Assembly (NCBI GenBank): GCA_964394445.1
Contig: CAYMXO010000005.1
Location: 14,562-78,561, forward strand
Length of the DNA: 64,000 nt
Direction of reading: 5' to 3'
Origin: Thiopseudomonas sp964394445
Lineage (GTDB): Bacteria; Pseudomonadota; Gammaproteobacteria; Pseudomonadales; Pseudomonadaceae
Each line of letters begins with the position of its first letter. Within the stretch, counting starts at the first letter, position 1. Positions 1-8,601 of the stretch are shown here, piece after piece. A program made the position numbers and the translations under genes. The notes under the pieces are model-generated. The model saw only the letters and a program-made list of their open reading frames with translations, searched no databases and was not told the origin of the DNA.

Positions 1-641
1 TTTCCGGTGATCTGCCGACCGACAGCGGCAGCATCCTGATTGACGATTGCGACGTCACCCGTATGCCGGTCTGGACCCGCGCGGCCCGTGTTGCGCGGGT
101 ATTTCAGGACCCGATGGCAGGTACCTGTGAAGACCTGACCATTGAAGAAAACATGGCGCTGGCCCAACGCCGTGGCGCCTCGCGTGGCCTTGGCTGGGCG
201 GTGAAGAGCAACCAGCGCGACTATTACCGCGAACAGCTGGAGCGCCTCGGGCTCGGTCTGGAAAACCGCCTCACCGACCGCATCGGCCTGCTCTCCGGCG
301 GCCAGCGCCAGGCCGTCAGCCTGTTGATGGCAGCACTGCAGCCTTCGCGCATCCTGCTGCTGGACGAACACACCGCCGCCCTCGACCCGCGCACCGCCGA
401 TTTCGTGCTGGAGCTGACCCAGCGTATCGTTGCGGAAAAACAGCTGACCACCATGATGGTCACCCACAGCATGCGACAGGCGCTGGATGTGGGCGACCGT
501 ACCGTCATGCTGCACCAGGGCCAGGTGGTACTGGATGTCAGCGGAGAACAACGCAAGGGCATGCAGATTACCGATCTGCTACAGATGTTTGAAAAAGTGC
601 GCGGCGAAAAAATCAGCGACGATGCCTTGTTGCTCGGTTAA
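1..641 (+). CDS. ABC transporter ATP-binding protein, 5' truncated by window edge
   Basis: The reading frame is already open at base 3 and runs to a TAA stop, so about 212 C-terminal residues are visible and the Walker A region lies outside the window. A Q-loop segment (VFQDP), the ABC signature LSGGQRQA and a Walker B run ILLLDEHTAALDP followed by the switch histidine (VTHSMRQ) are all present. The wording of the signature and Walker B region resembles the ATPase of the TrpXYZ/COG1101 type of uncharacterised importers, which work with a periplasmic binding protein and a permease; this subfamily call is from memory of the family. Its partners would lie upstream of the window. A bidirectional terminator follows. 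Confidence 0.85.
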   Translation, partial: SGDLPTDSGSILIDDCDVTRMPVWTRAARVARVFQDPMAGTCEDLTIEENMALAQRRGASRGLGWAVKSNQRDYYREQLERLGLGLENRLTDRIGLLSGGQRQAVSLLMAALQPSRILLLDEHTAALDPRTADFVLELTQRIVAEKQLTTMMVTHSMRQALDVGDRTVMLHQGQVVLDVSGEQRKGMQITDLLQMFEKVRGEKISDDALLLG

Positions 642-735
642 CAAACGCTGCGCTTTTGCATCCGCTCGTGAGTGATTGCAGGCCAGTTTTCAGGCTGGCC
701 ACCGTCCAAAGCCAAGACAAGTAACCGCCCATAAA

Positions 736-760
736 AAAGCCCGCCAAAATGGCGGGCTTT
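736..760. terminator. Bidirectional intrinsic terminator
   Basis: A perfect 10-bp stem (AAAGCCCGCC / GGCGGGCTTT) with a 5-base loop, with A-rich sequence on one side and T-rich on the other. It lies between the convergent ABC ATPase gene and the small secreted protein gene and can serve both. Confidence 0.85.
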
Positions 761-787
761 GCATTCCCCCGGAAACATGGCCGGCGG

Positions 788-1282
788 TCAATTACCCAGC
801 TTGATCCAGTCACCCAGCCGGATCTTGCAGGATGCAGCCGTCTCGTTGACCCGCTGCAGGATTTCATCATTCAGGTCGGCAGCCGCAAAGCCGAACTTCT
901 CGGCCTGTACTTCCATTGAGCCCACATGGCCATTCAGGTACCTGTTGTACATGCTGCAGCCGATGGGCTTGCCATCATCACCGATGGTGTCATTCTGGTG
1001 CAGCTTGAAAAACGCATCCGAGTAGCGCACGGCCGACTCGACATAACAGGCCCTGAATGCCTTGCGCGCTTCTTCCGCAGTAGCCTGCTCCTGCACATTC
1101 TTGGCCGCCATACCCACCACGTGAGTACACTCATACACGGGCAGCTCACCCTCCACCACCTTGGCCCATGCCGCACCAAAGCTTTTCTGATAGGGCTCGG
1201 CAACCTCAGGCATATCAGCAGCCTGGGCCAGTCCGCCCAACGCAAGGCCCAGCACACAGGCGGACAGCACTTTTACTTTCAT
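788..1282 (-). CDS. Small secreted Cys-containing protein of unknown function
   Basis: A 164-residue protein starting at an ATG preceded by AAAAGGTG; an in-frame TTG six codons upstream is less likely. Residues 1 to about 22 form a Sec signal peptide (basic start, hydrophobic core, AQAAD cleavage region). The mature part has four cysteines (about C52, C79, C109, C152), which could make two disulfides in the periplasm. I do not recognise the family. It is a single gene facing the ABC ATPase gene across a shared terminator, with the integrase relic and tmRNA on the other side. Function unknown; export is inferred only from the signal peptide. Confidence 0.75.
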   Translation of the reverse strand: MKVKVLSACVLGLALGGLAQAADMPEVAEPYQKSFGAAWAKVVEGELPVYECTHVVGMAAKNVQEQATAEEARKAFRACYVESAVRYSDAFFKLHQNDTIGDDGKPIGCSMYNRYLNGHVGSMEVQAEKFGFAAADLNDEILQRVNETAASCKIRLGDWIKLGN

Positions 1283-1679
1283 ACATTCACCTTTTGGCAA
1301 TAAAAATCTCGTGTGGCTTCCATGCTGTTACAAAGAAAATCCTACTCCTGTTTGCAGGTAAATAGACATAGTGCGGCATTATGTCACTGAATGCCCGCAG
1401 CGCCGGAGCTGCATTAAGGCTTTTCATCACGCCATCGCCAGGGTTGCGTCACACAAAGTCAGGCAGCGGAAGCAGAACCCCTGATGCAATACTCCTTTCG
1501 GGTTCAGTCCCCGGGCCTGTACCACCCTTCTGTACGTGTCACAAGCCATGACTACAGCCAGCTGCCCATGGGGTACCGCCTGGAATGCCAAAGCATGTGT
1601 CTTGCGACACCAGAGGAAATACACATATTGGTTTACAGTATCCCAGAGAATCATACCGGGTTTGGTTCAATATTCTGGT

Positions 1680-1829
1680 ATTACAAAAATCCTCGGGCAG
1701 GTAACCATGCGCTATGCGCATCTTGCGCCGGATCACCTGGCTGATACTTTACAGCTCAATCCTCTGGTTTCTTTCGACACTTTATCGACACCAGCAACCC
1801 AGAAAAGAAAAACCCCTGAAAATGCCTAG
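1680..1829 (+). pseudogene. Relic of a tyrosine recombinase (phage/island integrase) C-terminus
   Basis: In the plus frame the residues KILGQVTMRYAHLAPDHL can be read from 1686, followed by TLQLNPL and a stop at 1829. RYAHLAP with its catalytic tyrosine (codon at 1713) is the typical C-terminal box of phage-type integrases. The preceding LLGH-type box is damaged (ILGQ) and no upstream arginine/histidine boxes are seen, so this is a remnant, not a working gene. It ends 28 bases from the 3' end of the tmRNA gene, a well-known integration target, which suggests a genomic island once sat here. The rest of 1283-1679 holds no convincing gene. Confidence 0.6.
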
Positions 1830-1844
1830 CATAATCAGGGGTTT
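1810..1844 (-). terminator. Terminator downstream of tmRNA
   Basis: A 10-bp stem (AAACCCCTGA / TCAGGGGTTT, 15-base loop) followed on the minus strand by a T-rich run, 12 bases after the tmRNA 3' end. The integrase relic reading frame runs through it on the other strand. Confidence 0.75.
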
Positions 1845-1856
1845 GCGTTGCGTATT

Positions 1857-2212
1857 TGGTGGAGCCGGGGGGATTTGAACCCCCGTCCGCCAGCACTCTG
1901 CTTTCGGTTCTACATGCGTAGTCATCTCTACTGGGTTAACTCCTCACCGCCCGAGTGACAGGGTGTTTGGAGCGAGCTGTGTAAGTTTTAGCCGTTACGC
2001 CCACAGCGTGCTTGGCGGCGATCCTGTTCTATCTGACTGTCCTGAATTCGGGTTTACAGGCATCCCCTAAGGACAGCTAGCGGGCTTAAGCCGCCAGAGC
2101 GTAGTTGTCGTCGTTGGCAACTATCAGTGTGCAACAGTGGATTTACGAGTTCTGTTACCAACTCGGCACGCCCCTCAAGTTTCGCAACCGGCGTCGAATC
2201 CTAATCGGCCCC
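1857..2212 (-). ncRNA. ssrA: tmRNA (transfer-messenger RNA)
   Basis: About 356 nt, one-piece form. The 5' end GGGGCCGATTAGGATTCGAC and the 3' end with the T-arm GGATTTGAACCC (as read on the plus strand) form the alanine-tRNA-like domain; the acceptor stem GGGGCCG pairs with CGGCTCC and the CCA is encoded. The tag reading frame at 2118-2086 gives (A)ANDDNYALAA then TAA, where the first alanine comes from the charged tRNA. This is the tag known in Pseudomonas. The RNA rescues stalled ribosomes with SmpB and marks the nascent chain for ClpXP. The 3' end is next to an integrase relic. Confidence 0.97.
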
Positions 2213-2275
2213 GACAGGGTTGTTACCTGTGGATGGAGGTGAATCTTACCAGCTTTTGCTGGTCTTGTCGATGTT

Positions 2276-2301
2276 GCCGGCCTGTTTGCTAATGGGCCGG
2301 C
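2276..2301. other. GC-rich hairpin between KAS III gene and tmRNA
   Basis: Stem GCCGGCC / GGCCGGC with a 12-base loop, 55 bases past the KAS III stop codon. It has no clear T-tract. It could end KAS III transcription before tmRNA; this is an inference from position. Confidence 0.35.
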
Positions 2302-2356
2302 AGCTGACAACCGTTTCCCTTCCGTGATTGCTTGATGGGGTCCTGGCGCAGCTTTT

Positions 2357-3292
2357 TCAAGCCTTGCGCTGCAACAAGGCCGAACCCCAGGACAAGCCGA
2401 CACCGAAACCGCTGATCAGTACATTTTTCCACCCGGGATTATCAGCGTAGTGTTCGAGCAACATGGGAATGGAGGAAGACACGGTGTTACCGGCACCAAA
2501 CATGTTCTTGACCACCTTGTGACCATGCTCTTCGCCGAGACGCTTGGCAATGGCATCGACAATCGCACCACTGCCCTGGTGCAGACAGATGGCCTGCACG
2601 TCATCAAAAGTCAGCCCTGCCTGATCCAGCACTTCCTGCATGTGCGGGATGATTTTCAGGCTGGCAAAATTGAACACCTGACGCCCGTTCATGTGGAAGT
2701 GGCCATCGCGCACCACGAGATATTCAGCGCCGCCGCCATCACCGCCAAACACGCTGGAACCCAGCAACCATTGTGGTTGCTCACTGGTCATCCAGGTGGC
2801 GGTGGCCGCATCACCAAACAGCAGCGTGGTCATGCGGTCTTCGCGATCCATGATTTTTGAATAAGGGTCAGCCGTTACCAGCAGTGCGTTCTTCAGCCCG
2901 GTGGCCTGCATGAAACCCTTGGCCACATACAGACCATACACATAACCCGAGCAACCCAGGCCAACATCAAAGCAGGCAACCGTGGTCGGCAAGCCAAGCT
3001 TGTGCTGAACAATTGCCGAGGTATGTGGCAGCTGTTCGGCGTCACCGTTTTGTGTAACCACAATCAGCGCCTGGACATCATCCAGCTTGAGGTCAGGGTT
3101 CTTGGCCAGCAGCCTTTCCACTGCCTTGACGGCAAGGTCGGAAGTTTCTTCAGACTCATCCTTCACGGACAAGGTTGTCGTGCCGAGTTTTGCGTTGACG
3201 AAATCCTCGTCACGACCAAATTTTTGCGCCTGGGCTATGTTGTCGATCCGCCCTTCGGGGATGTAGCTGGCAATGCTGCGAATACCAATCAT
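2357..3292 (-). CDS. 3-oxoacyl-ACP synthase III family protein (KAS III-like)
   Basis: A 311-residue FabH-fold enzyme with the full KAS III triad: Cys114 in GLGCSGY, His238 in LHQGSG and Asn269 in FGAGNT. These enzymes condense an acyl-CoA with malonyl-ACP or a related acceptor by a ping-pong mechanism in the cytosol. The surrounding motif wording differs from the main FabH (no GAGAGA-type context and no fab operon neighbours), so this is more likely an accessory KAS III, like the Pseudomonas enzyme that feeds medium-chain acyl-CoA into fatty acid synthesis. The gene stands alone upstream of tmRNA. Substrate not determinable from sequence. Confidence 0.85.
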   Translation of the reverse strand: MIGIRSIASYIPEGRIDNIAQAQKFGRDEDFVNAKLGTTTLSVKDESEETSDLAVKAVERLLAKNPDLKLDDVQALIVVTQNGDAEQLPHTSAIVQHKLGLPTTVACFDVGLGCSGYVYGLYVAKGFMQATGLKNALLVTADPYSKIMDREDRMTTLLFGDAATATWMTSEQPQWLLGSSVFGGDGGGAEYLVVRDGHFHMNGRQVFNFASLKIIPHMQEVLDQAGLTFDDVQAICLHQGSGAIVDAIAKRLGEEHGHKVVKNMFGAGNTVSSSIPMLLEHYADNPGWKNVLISGFGVGLSWGSALLQRKA

Positions 3293-3567
3293 TTTGTTTT
3301 TCCGATTTCCGCTCGCCGGAGCTGACTGAGAAGCTCCAAATTAGACCACCAGGTCACCTGCAGGCAAAAAATAGCGCAAAAGCATACTGTTTGCCAAATA
3401 TCGCTCCTGCCCTGGGCAGTTCAAGGATAGACGCAGAAGCATAGTCGCAAGACACATTTTGCACCATAGGCCAAAGGCCGTAAGTAAAAAGCGCAATGCT
3501 GCGGGAGTATGGCCCATACCGTTGGTTATGCCATAATGCGCGTTTTGTTTTCTGCCGTATCAAGCCG

Positions 3568-4311
3568 ATGAACCAGCGCCGCGACAACCTGTTTGACACC
3601 CCGCTCACCCGGGTACCCGATTTCACCTTCAACGAAGATGTGGTGCGGGTTTTTCCCGACATGATCAAGCGTTCGGTGCCCGGTTACCCGACCATTGTGG
3701 AAAACAGCGGTGTGCTGGCAGCACAGTTTGCCCGCCCCAACAGCCTGATTTACGACCTTGGCTGCTCGCTGGGCGCGGTTACCCAGGCCATGCGCCGCCA
3801 TGTCAGCCAGCCCGGCTGCAAGGTGATTGCCGTGGATAATTCGGCCGCCATGGTCAGCCGCTGCCGTGAGTACCTGCAGGCGCAGGACGCCATGCATCAG
3901 GAGCTGCTGCCAGCAGAGGTGGTCGAGGCCGATATCCTGCAGCTTGAACTACAACCCTGCTCGGTGGTGGCGCTGAATTTTACCCTGCAGTTCGTCCCCC
4001 CCGGACGCCGCCTGGAACTGCTCGACAAGATCCGCCGGCAACTGCTGCCAGGCGGCGTATTGATCCTGTCAGAAAAACTGCACTTTACCGATCCGGCCGA
4101 ACAGGAGCTGCTCAACGAGCTGCACCTGGCATTCAAGCGGGCCAACGGTTACAGCGAGCTTGAAATCGCACAAAAGCGCCGTGCCATCGAAAAGGTCATG
4201 CTGCCGGACAGCCTGGAGGAGCACCGCGAGCGCTTGCGGCTGGCCGGTTTCAGCCAGATCCACCTATGGTTTCAATGCATCAACTTTGCTTCCATGGTCG
4301 CCCTGCCATGA
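3568..4311 (+). CDS. cmoA: Carboxy-SAM synthase CmoA
   Basis: 247 residues, the same length as E. coli CmoA, if translation starts at MNQRRDNLFDTP; an upstream in-frame ATG would add 24 residues unlike the family. A Rossmann methyltransferase fold with motif I YDLGCSLGAVT (about residues 62-72). The enzyme makes carboxy-S-adenosylmethionine from SAM and prephenate. The last base of the cmoB start overlaps its stop (ATGA at 4308), so the two are translationally coupled. Together they finish uridine-5-oxyacetic acid at tRNA position 34. No strong Shine-Dalgarno is visible upstream. Confidence 0.96.
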   Translation: MNQRRDNLFDTPLTRVPDFTFNEDVVRVFPDMIKRSVPGYPTIVENSGVLAAQFARPNSLIYDLGCSLGAVTQAMRRHVSQPGCKVIAVDNSAAMVSRCREYLQAQDAMHQELLPAEVVEADILQLELQPCSVVALNFTLQFVPPGRRLELLDKIRRQLLPGGVLILSEKLHFTDPAEQELLNELHLAFKRANGYSELEIAQKRRAIEKVMLPDSLEEHRERLRLAGFSQIHLWFQCINFASMVALP

Positions 4312-5270
4312 TCGACTTCACCACGTTCGCCCGCCACCTGGACCGCACGCCACTGAAAGCCTGGGCCCGCACTGTCCAGGACCAGTTCAACCAGCATTTT
4401 GATACTGGCCACGGCGACCTGCCACGCTGGATGGATGCCGTACAACAGATTCCTCCGCTTGAGCTGGAACACCACGAGCTGGTGGAGCGTCTTGAGCTGT
4501 ACGGCCCCTGCAGCGACGACCAGCTGGTACAGCTGACCCTGGCACTGCGTGGTTTACACCCCTGGCGCAAAGGCCCCTTCCACCTGTTTGGCGTGCACGT
4601 GGATACTGAGTGGCGCTCGGACTGGAAATGGGAACGGGTCGCTCCGCACCTGGACTTGCAAGGCAAGCGGGTCCTGGATGTCGGCTGCGGTAACGGCTAT
4701 TACATGTGGCGCATGCTCGGCGCCGAGGCCAAGACCCTGGTCGGCGTTGATCCCAACTGGCTGTTTTTCTGCCAGTTCCATGCAGTCAAAAAGTTTCTGC
4801 CGCACGCCCCTGTCTGGCACCTGCCATTTGCCCTGGAAGACCTGCCGCCCAGGCTTGAAGGCTTTGATACGGTGTTTTCAATGGGCGTACTCTATCACCG
4901 CAAGTCCCCCGTTGATCACCTGCTGGCGCTGAAAGACTGCCTGCTGCCAGGTGGCGAACTGGTACTGGAAACGCTGGTGGTGGAAGGTGACGAGCAGCAG
5001 GTGCTGGTGCCTGAAGACCGCTATGCCCAGATGCGCAATGTCTGGTTTCTGCCATCAGTGCCCGCGCTGATGCTCTGGCTCAGGCGCGCAGGCTTCCGTG
5101 ATGTGCGCTGCGTTGATGAAAGCACCACAACCATTAACGAGCAACGCAGCACGGACTGGATGCAGTGGCAATCTCTTGAATCATTCCTTGACCCGGCCGA
5201 CCACAGCCGCACCGTGGAAGGCCTGCCCGCACCGCGCCGGGCGGTGATTCTGGCCCGCAAGCCCGCCTGA
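4308..5270 (+). CDS. cmoB: tRNA carboxymethyluridine synthase CmoB
   Basis: 320 residues from the ATG that overlaps the cmoA stop by 4 bases; upstream in-frame ATGs lie inside cmoA. The SAM-type motif VLDVGCGNGYYMWRM lies near residue 125, with the CmoB-typical WRSDWKW and VLYHRKSPVDHL segments. It transfers the carboxymethyl group of carboxy-SAM to 5-hydroxyuridine at the wobble base of several tRNAs, widening decoding of codons ending in A, G or U. It is the second gene of the cmoAB operon; about 200 bases without a gene follow. Confidence 0.96.
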   Translation: MIDFTTFARHLDRTPLKAWARTVQDQFNQHFDTGHGDLPRWMDAVQQIPPLELEHHELVERLELYGPCSDDQLVQLTLALRGLHPWRKGPFHLFGVHVDTEWRSDWKWERVAPHLDLQGKRVLDVGCGNGYYMWRMLGAEAKTLVGVDPNWLFFCQFHAVKKFLPHAPVWHLPFALEDLPPRLEGFDTVFSMGVLYHRKSPVDHLLALKDCLLPGGELVLETLVVEGDEQQVLVPEDRYAQMRNVWFLPSVPALMLWLRRAGFRDVRCVDESTTTINEQRSTDWMQWQSLESFLDPADHSRTVEGLPAPRRAVILARKPA

Positions 5271-5470
5271 ATCGTACCGTTCGGAACCTGGTCGTATCCG
5301 GCAGCCGTTCCGTATTGCCATCTTGACGCCTGCGCGGTTGCAATGCCGCCACCACAACGTCAAACAGTCGACGCCAAAATAAAACCCTGTTTCGACTAAG
5401 GGCGACTTACAAGTTCACGGGAAACCTTGCACATTCAGCCCGTGCAAAAGACCATGAAAGGAGCCTTCCC

Positions 5471-6727
5471 TTGACCCGTTTACTGATCGCATTGGCACTC
5501 TGGGCTGCAGCACTGCCTGCCCTGACCGCTGCCGACCCCGTTGACCCGGTTATTATCGGTCTGAGTTATCCACGTACCGGACATTACCGCGAGGAAGGTC
5601 TGGCGCAAATGCGTGCTGCCCTGCTGGCAGTTGAAGAAATCAACCGCAATGGTGGTGTACTCGGCAAGCCTCTGCAGTTGATCAACCGTGACAGCTCAGC
5701 ACGCCCGGAAAAGGCTCGACGCAACATCGACAGCATGGTTGCCGAGGGCGCCGCAATGCTGTTTGGCAGTGTTTCCAGTGCCGAAGCCATTGCCGCCGGC
5801 GAACAGGCTAAAAGCCATGACCGCCTGTACTTTGCCACCATCGGCTACTCCGACGATGTGACCACGGAAAAGGGGCACCGCAATCTTTTCCGTGAAAGCA
5901 CCAGCGCCACCATGACCGGTCGTGCGCTGGGCCAGTATCTGACCCGGCACTTTCCGGATAAAAAATATTTCTACATTACCGCCGACTACAACTGGGGCCA
6001 CACATCGGAAGCAGCCCTGCGTGAAAGCACCGGCACCCGCAGTATCGGCGAACACCCCGGGGTGACCCTTCCCTTCCCGACTGCCAAACAGTCCGACTAT
6101 AGCGCGGTGCTTGAGCAGGCCGGTGCCAGTGATGCCGACATCCTGGTGCTGGTGCTGTATGGACATGACCTGGTACGCGCGATGCAGACGGCCGACAGCA
6201 TGGGCCTGAACCGCACAATGCAGATCGTGGCACCCAACCTGACCCAGTCAGTCATCGAGCAGACCGGGCCCAGCATCACCGTCGGCATGATCGGTGCCGA
6301 GCACTGGATCTGGCGCGTACCCGAGCTGGAAAATTCGGAGGCCGGCGTGCGCTTCGTGGAAAACTACAACCGCACGTACAATCTCTATCCGCCCAGCGCG
6401 GCTGCATCGGCCTATACCGTCATTCATCAGTGGACCGATGCGGTTAACCGCAGCAACTCGCTGAATACCCAGTCTGTCGTGCGCGCACTGGAAGACCACA
6501 GCTATAGCCTGCTCAAAGGGCCGGCGCAATGGCGTGGCTTCGACCACCAGAACGTTCAGCCGGTCTATGTGGTCCGGGTCAACGACCGCGCAACCGTGGT
6601 CAGGCACCCCTCCAAACAGGACTACTTCGAGATCCTGCATCAGCTTGACGGTGAACAGGCGGCTGTCAGCCACGAGGAGTGGCGCAACTCCCGAATGGCC
6701 GCTGGCCAACCCGATGTGCTTAGATAA
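5471..6727 (+). CDS. ABC transporter substrate-binding protein (type I periplasmic, branched-chain amino acid/urea-like)
   Basis: 418 residues starting at TTG, chosen because AAAGGAG sits 7 bases upstream and the signal peptide starts there (MTRLLIALALWAAALPALTA, cleaved around residue 20). The mature protein reads as a two-lobed receptor-type ligand-binding domain: IIGLSYPRTGHYREEGLAQ at the start, EEINRNGGVLGKPLQLI, then LFGSVSSAEA and YNWGHTSE. Such proteins capture amino acids, urea or related solutes in the periplasm for an ABC permease. No permease or ATPase gene is next to it; the stand-alone gene ends in a strong terminator. It could instead serve a sensor system. Ligand unknown. Confidence 0.8.
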   Translation: MTRLLIALALWAAALPALTAADPVDPVIIGLSYPRTGHYREEGLAQMRAALLAVEEINRNGGVLGKPLQLINRDSSARPEKARRNIDSMVAEGAAMLFGSVSSAEAIAAGEQAKSHDRLYFATIGYSDDVTTEKGHRNLFRESTSATMTGRALGQYLTRHFPDKKYFYITADYNWGHTSEAALRESTGTRSIGEHPGVTLPFPTAKQSDYSAVLEQAGASDADILVLVLYGHDLVRAMQTADSMGLNRTMQIVAPNLTQSVIEQTGPSITVGMIGAEHWIWRVPELENSEAGVRFVENYNRTYNLYPPSAAASAYTVIHQWTDAVNRSNSLNTQSVVRALEDHSYSLLKGPAQWRGFDHQNVQPVYVVRVNDRATVVRHPSKQDYFEILHQLDGEQAAVSHEEWRNSRMAAGQPDVLR

Positions 6728-6742
6728 CCAGCCTCTCCAGAT

Positions 6743-6773
6743 AAAAAACCCGGCATCTATGGCCGGGTTTTTT
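6743..6773. terminator. Bidirectional intrinsic terminator
   Basis: AAAAAACCCGGC pairs with GCCGGGTTTTTT around a 7-base loop, between the convergent binding-protein and putP genes. Confidence 0.9.
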
Positions 6774-6838
6774 GTATGCGCAAGCCGGTTACGGATCCAG
6801 CCAGGCATCTTTCTCAAACTGCATCACACGCCGTGTCA

Positions 6839-8335
6839 TCAACTCCCTTTGCTTGCATCGGCATAGGTCTGCTCGGCTTTGGCAAAGCGCTCGATCATGC
6901 TTGCAGAAGGCGCCTTGTCCAGCAAACTGACCACTACAATGGCAAGGCCGGACAGCAGGAAACCCGGAATGATTTCGTACAGACCAAGGCCAATGAACTC
7001 CTTCCACACCACAACCACCACAGCACCGGTCAGCATACCGGCGAGCGCGCCGTTGCGGGTCATGCGTGACCAGGTGACCGACAGCAGCACAACAGGCCCG
7101 AATGCGGCACCAAAGCCGGCCCAGGCATAGGCCACCAGTCCCAGCACCTTGCTTTCCGGATTTGCTGCAATCCACACCGCAACCAGTGCAATCAGCAACA
7201 CCATCAGCCGGCCAATCCAGACCAGTTCTTTTTGCGAAGCGTCCTTGCGCAGAAATGCCTTGTACAGGTCTTCGGTCATGGCGCTGGCACTCACCAGCAG
7301 CTGACAGCTCAGCGTACTCATCACCGCTGCCAGTACCGCCGCCAGAATCACGCCGGCGACCCAGGGGTTGAACAGGATTTTCGCCAGCTCCATAAACACC
7401 CGCTCGCTGTTTTGCGTCACGGCGCCGGCCTGTTCCGGGTTGCCGGTAAAATAGGCAATGCCGAAAAAACCTACCGCAACCGCACCGGCCAGGGTCAGGA
7501 TCATCCAGGTAATGCCGATGCGGCGCGCCGCCGGAATGCTCTGCACCGAGCGCGCAGCCATGAAGCGCACCAGAATGTGCGGCTGGCCAAAATACCCCAG
7601 GCCCCAGCCAAACAGGGAAATCAGTGCAATGAACGACAGCCCTTCAAACATGTTGAAGCCCTGCGGACGCACCTGTTCGATGGTGGCCAGGGTGGCCGGT
7701 AAATCACCCAGCGCCAGCACCACAAACAGCGGCGTGACCAACAGTGCAAAAATCATCAGGCTGGCCTGCACGGTATCGGTCCAGCTGACCGCCAGAAAGC
7801 CGCCAATGAACACATAAACCACCGTGGCTGCCGCACCCAGCCACAAGGCCGTGCCATATTCCAGTCCGAAGGTGCTTTCAAACAGGCGGGCGCCGGCAAC
7901 CATGCCGGAGGCACAATAAATGGTAAAAAACACCAGAATGACCGCTGCCGACATGATGCGCAGAATGCGGCTGCTGTCTTCAAAGCGGTGGGTGAAATAA
8001 TCCGGCAGGGTCAGGGCGTTGTTGTTGAACTCGGTATGTACCCGCAAACGTCCGGCCACCAGCAGCCAGTTGAGATAGGCGCCAGTGACCAGCCCAATGG
8101 CAATCCAGCTCTCGGACAAGCCGGACAGGTACACCGCGCCCGGCAGCCCCATCAGCAACCAGCCGCTCATGTCGGAGGCGCCGGCCGAGAGCGCTGTGAC
8201 CCAGCTGCCCAGGCTGCGGCCGCCAAGGATATAATCGGAAAAGTTCTTCGTCGCGCGCCAGGCAATGAAGCCGATCAGCACCATCGCCGAGATATAAATC
8301 GTAAAGGTAACCAGTACCGGAGTGGAAACTGCCAT
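6839..8335 (-). CDS. putP: Sodium/proline symporter PutP
   Basis: 498 residues, the normal PutP length. A sodium:solute symporter (SSS) protein with about 13 membrane helices. The N-terminal helix, FSDYILGGRSLGSWVTALSA and the substrate/sodium segment GASDMSGWLLMGLPGA are those of PutP rather than of PanF or acetate permeases. It imports proline with sodium at the inner membrane, for catabolism or osmoprotection. putA is not adjacent. The gene is monocistronic and convergent with the binding-protein gene; its start faces ydbH across a 266-base gap with no evident gene. Confidence 0.93.
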   Translation of the reverse strand: MAVSTPVLVTFTIYISAMVLIGFIAWRATKNFSDYILGGRSLGSWVTALSAGASDMSGWLLMGLPGAVYLSGLSESWIAIGLVTGAYLNWLLVAGRLRVHTEFNNNALTLPDYFTHRFEDSSRILRIMSAAVILVFFTIYCASGMVAGARLFESTFGLEYGTALWLGAAATVVYVFIGGFLAVSWTDTVQASLMIFALLVTPLFVVLALGDLPATLATIEQVRPQGFNMFEGLSFIALISLFGWGLGYFGQPHILVRFMAARSVQSIPAARRIGITWMILTLAGAVAVGFFGIAYFTGNPEQAGAVTQNSERVFMELAKILFNPWVAGVILAAVLAAVMSTLSCQLLVSASAMTEDLYKAFLRKDASQKELVWIGRLMVLLIALVAVWIAANPESKVLGLVAYAWAGFGAAFGPVVLLSVTWSRMTRNGALAGMLTGAVVVVVWKEFIGLGLYEIIPGFLLSGLAIVVVSLLDKAPSASMIERFAKAEQTYADASKGS

Positions 8336-8601
8336 GGGATCCTGCTTTGTCTGTCCAAAAACGCTGCAAGAGTACCCCGACTGGGCTATTTTTTACAGTC
8401 TGCAGCAGTAAAACGCCGTTGCGCCGGAATCACTGTTTTATGCGGTCATGCACAAAATGCCTGCCAGCTGACCCGGGCAAAAAACGCCAGTGTGGATATA
8501 GCCTGCAAAGTAGCAGCCCTGACTGCCATTCATGCAGTGTTTAGCCGAAGTTCAGGGTAACATGCCACCATGGATGTTCGATTCACAAGGAACCACATCT
8601 A

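Noticed and set aside
1427..1679. Small frames between the secreted-protein gene and the integrase relic
   Set aside because: No ribosome site, no recognisable motif and inconsistent composition; probably degraded element DNA.
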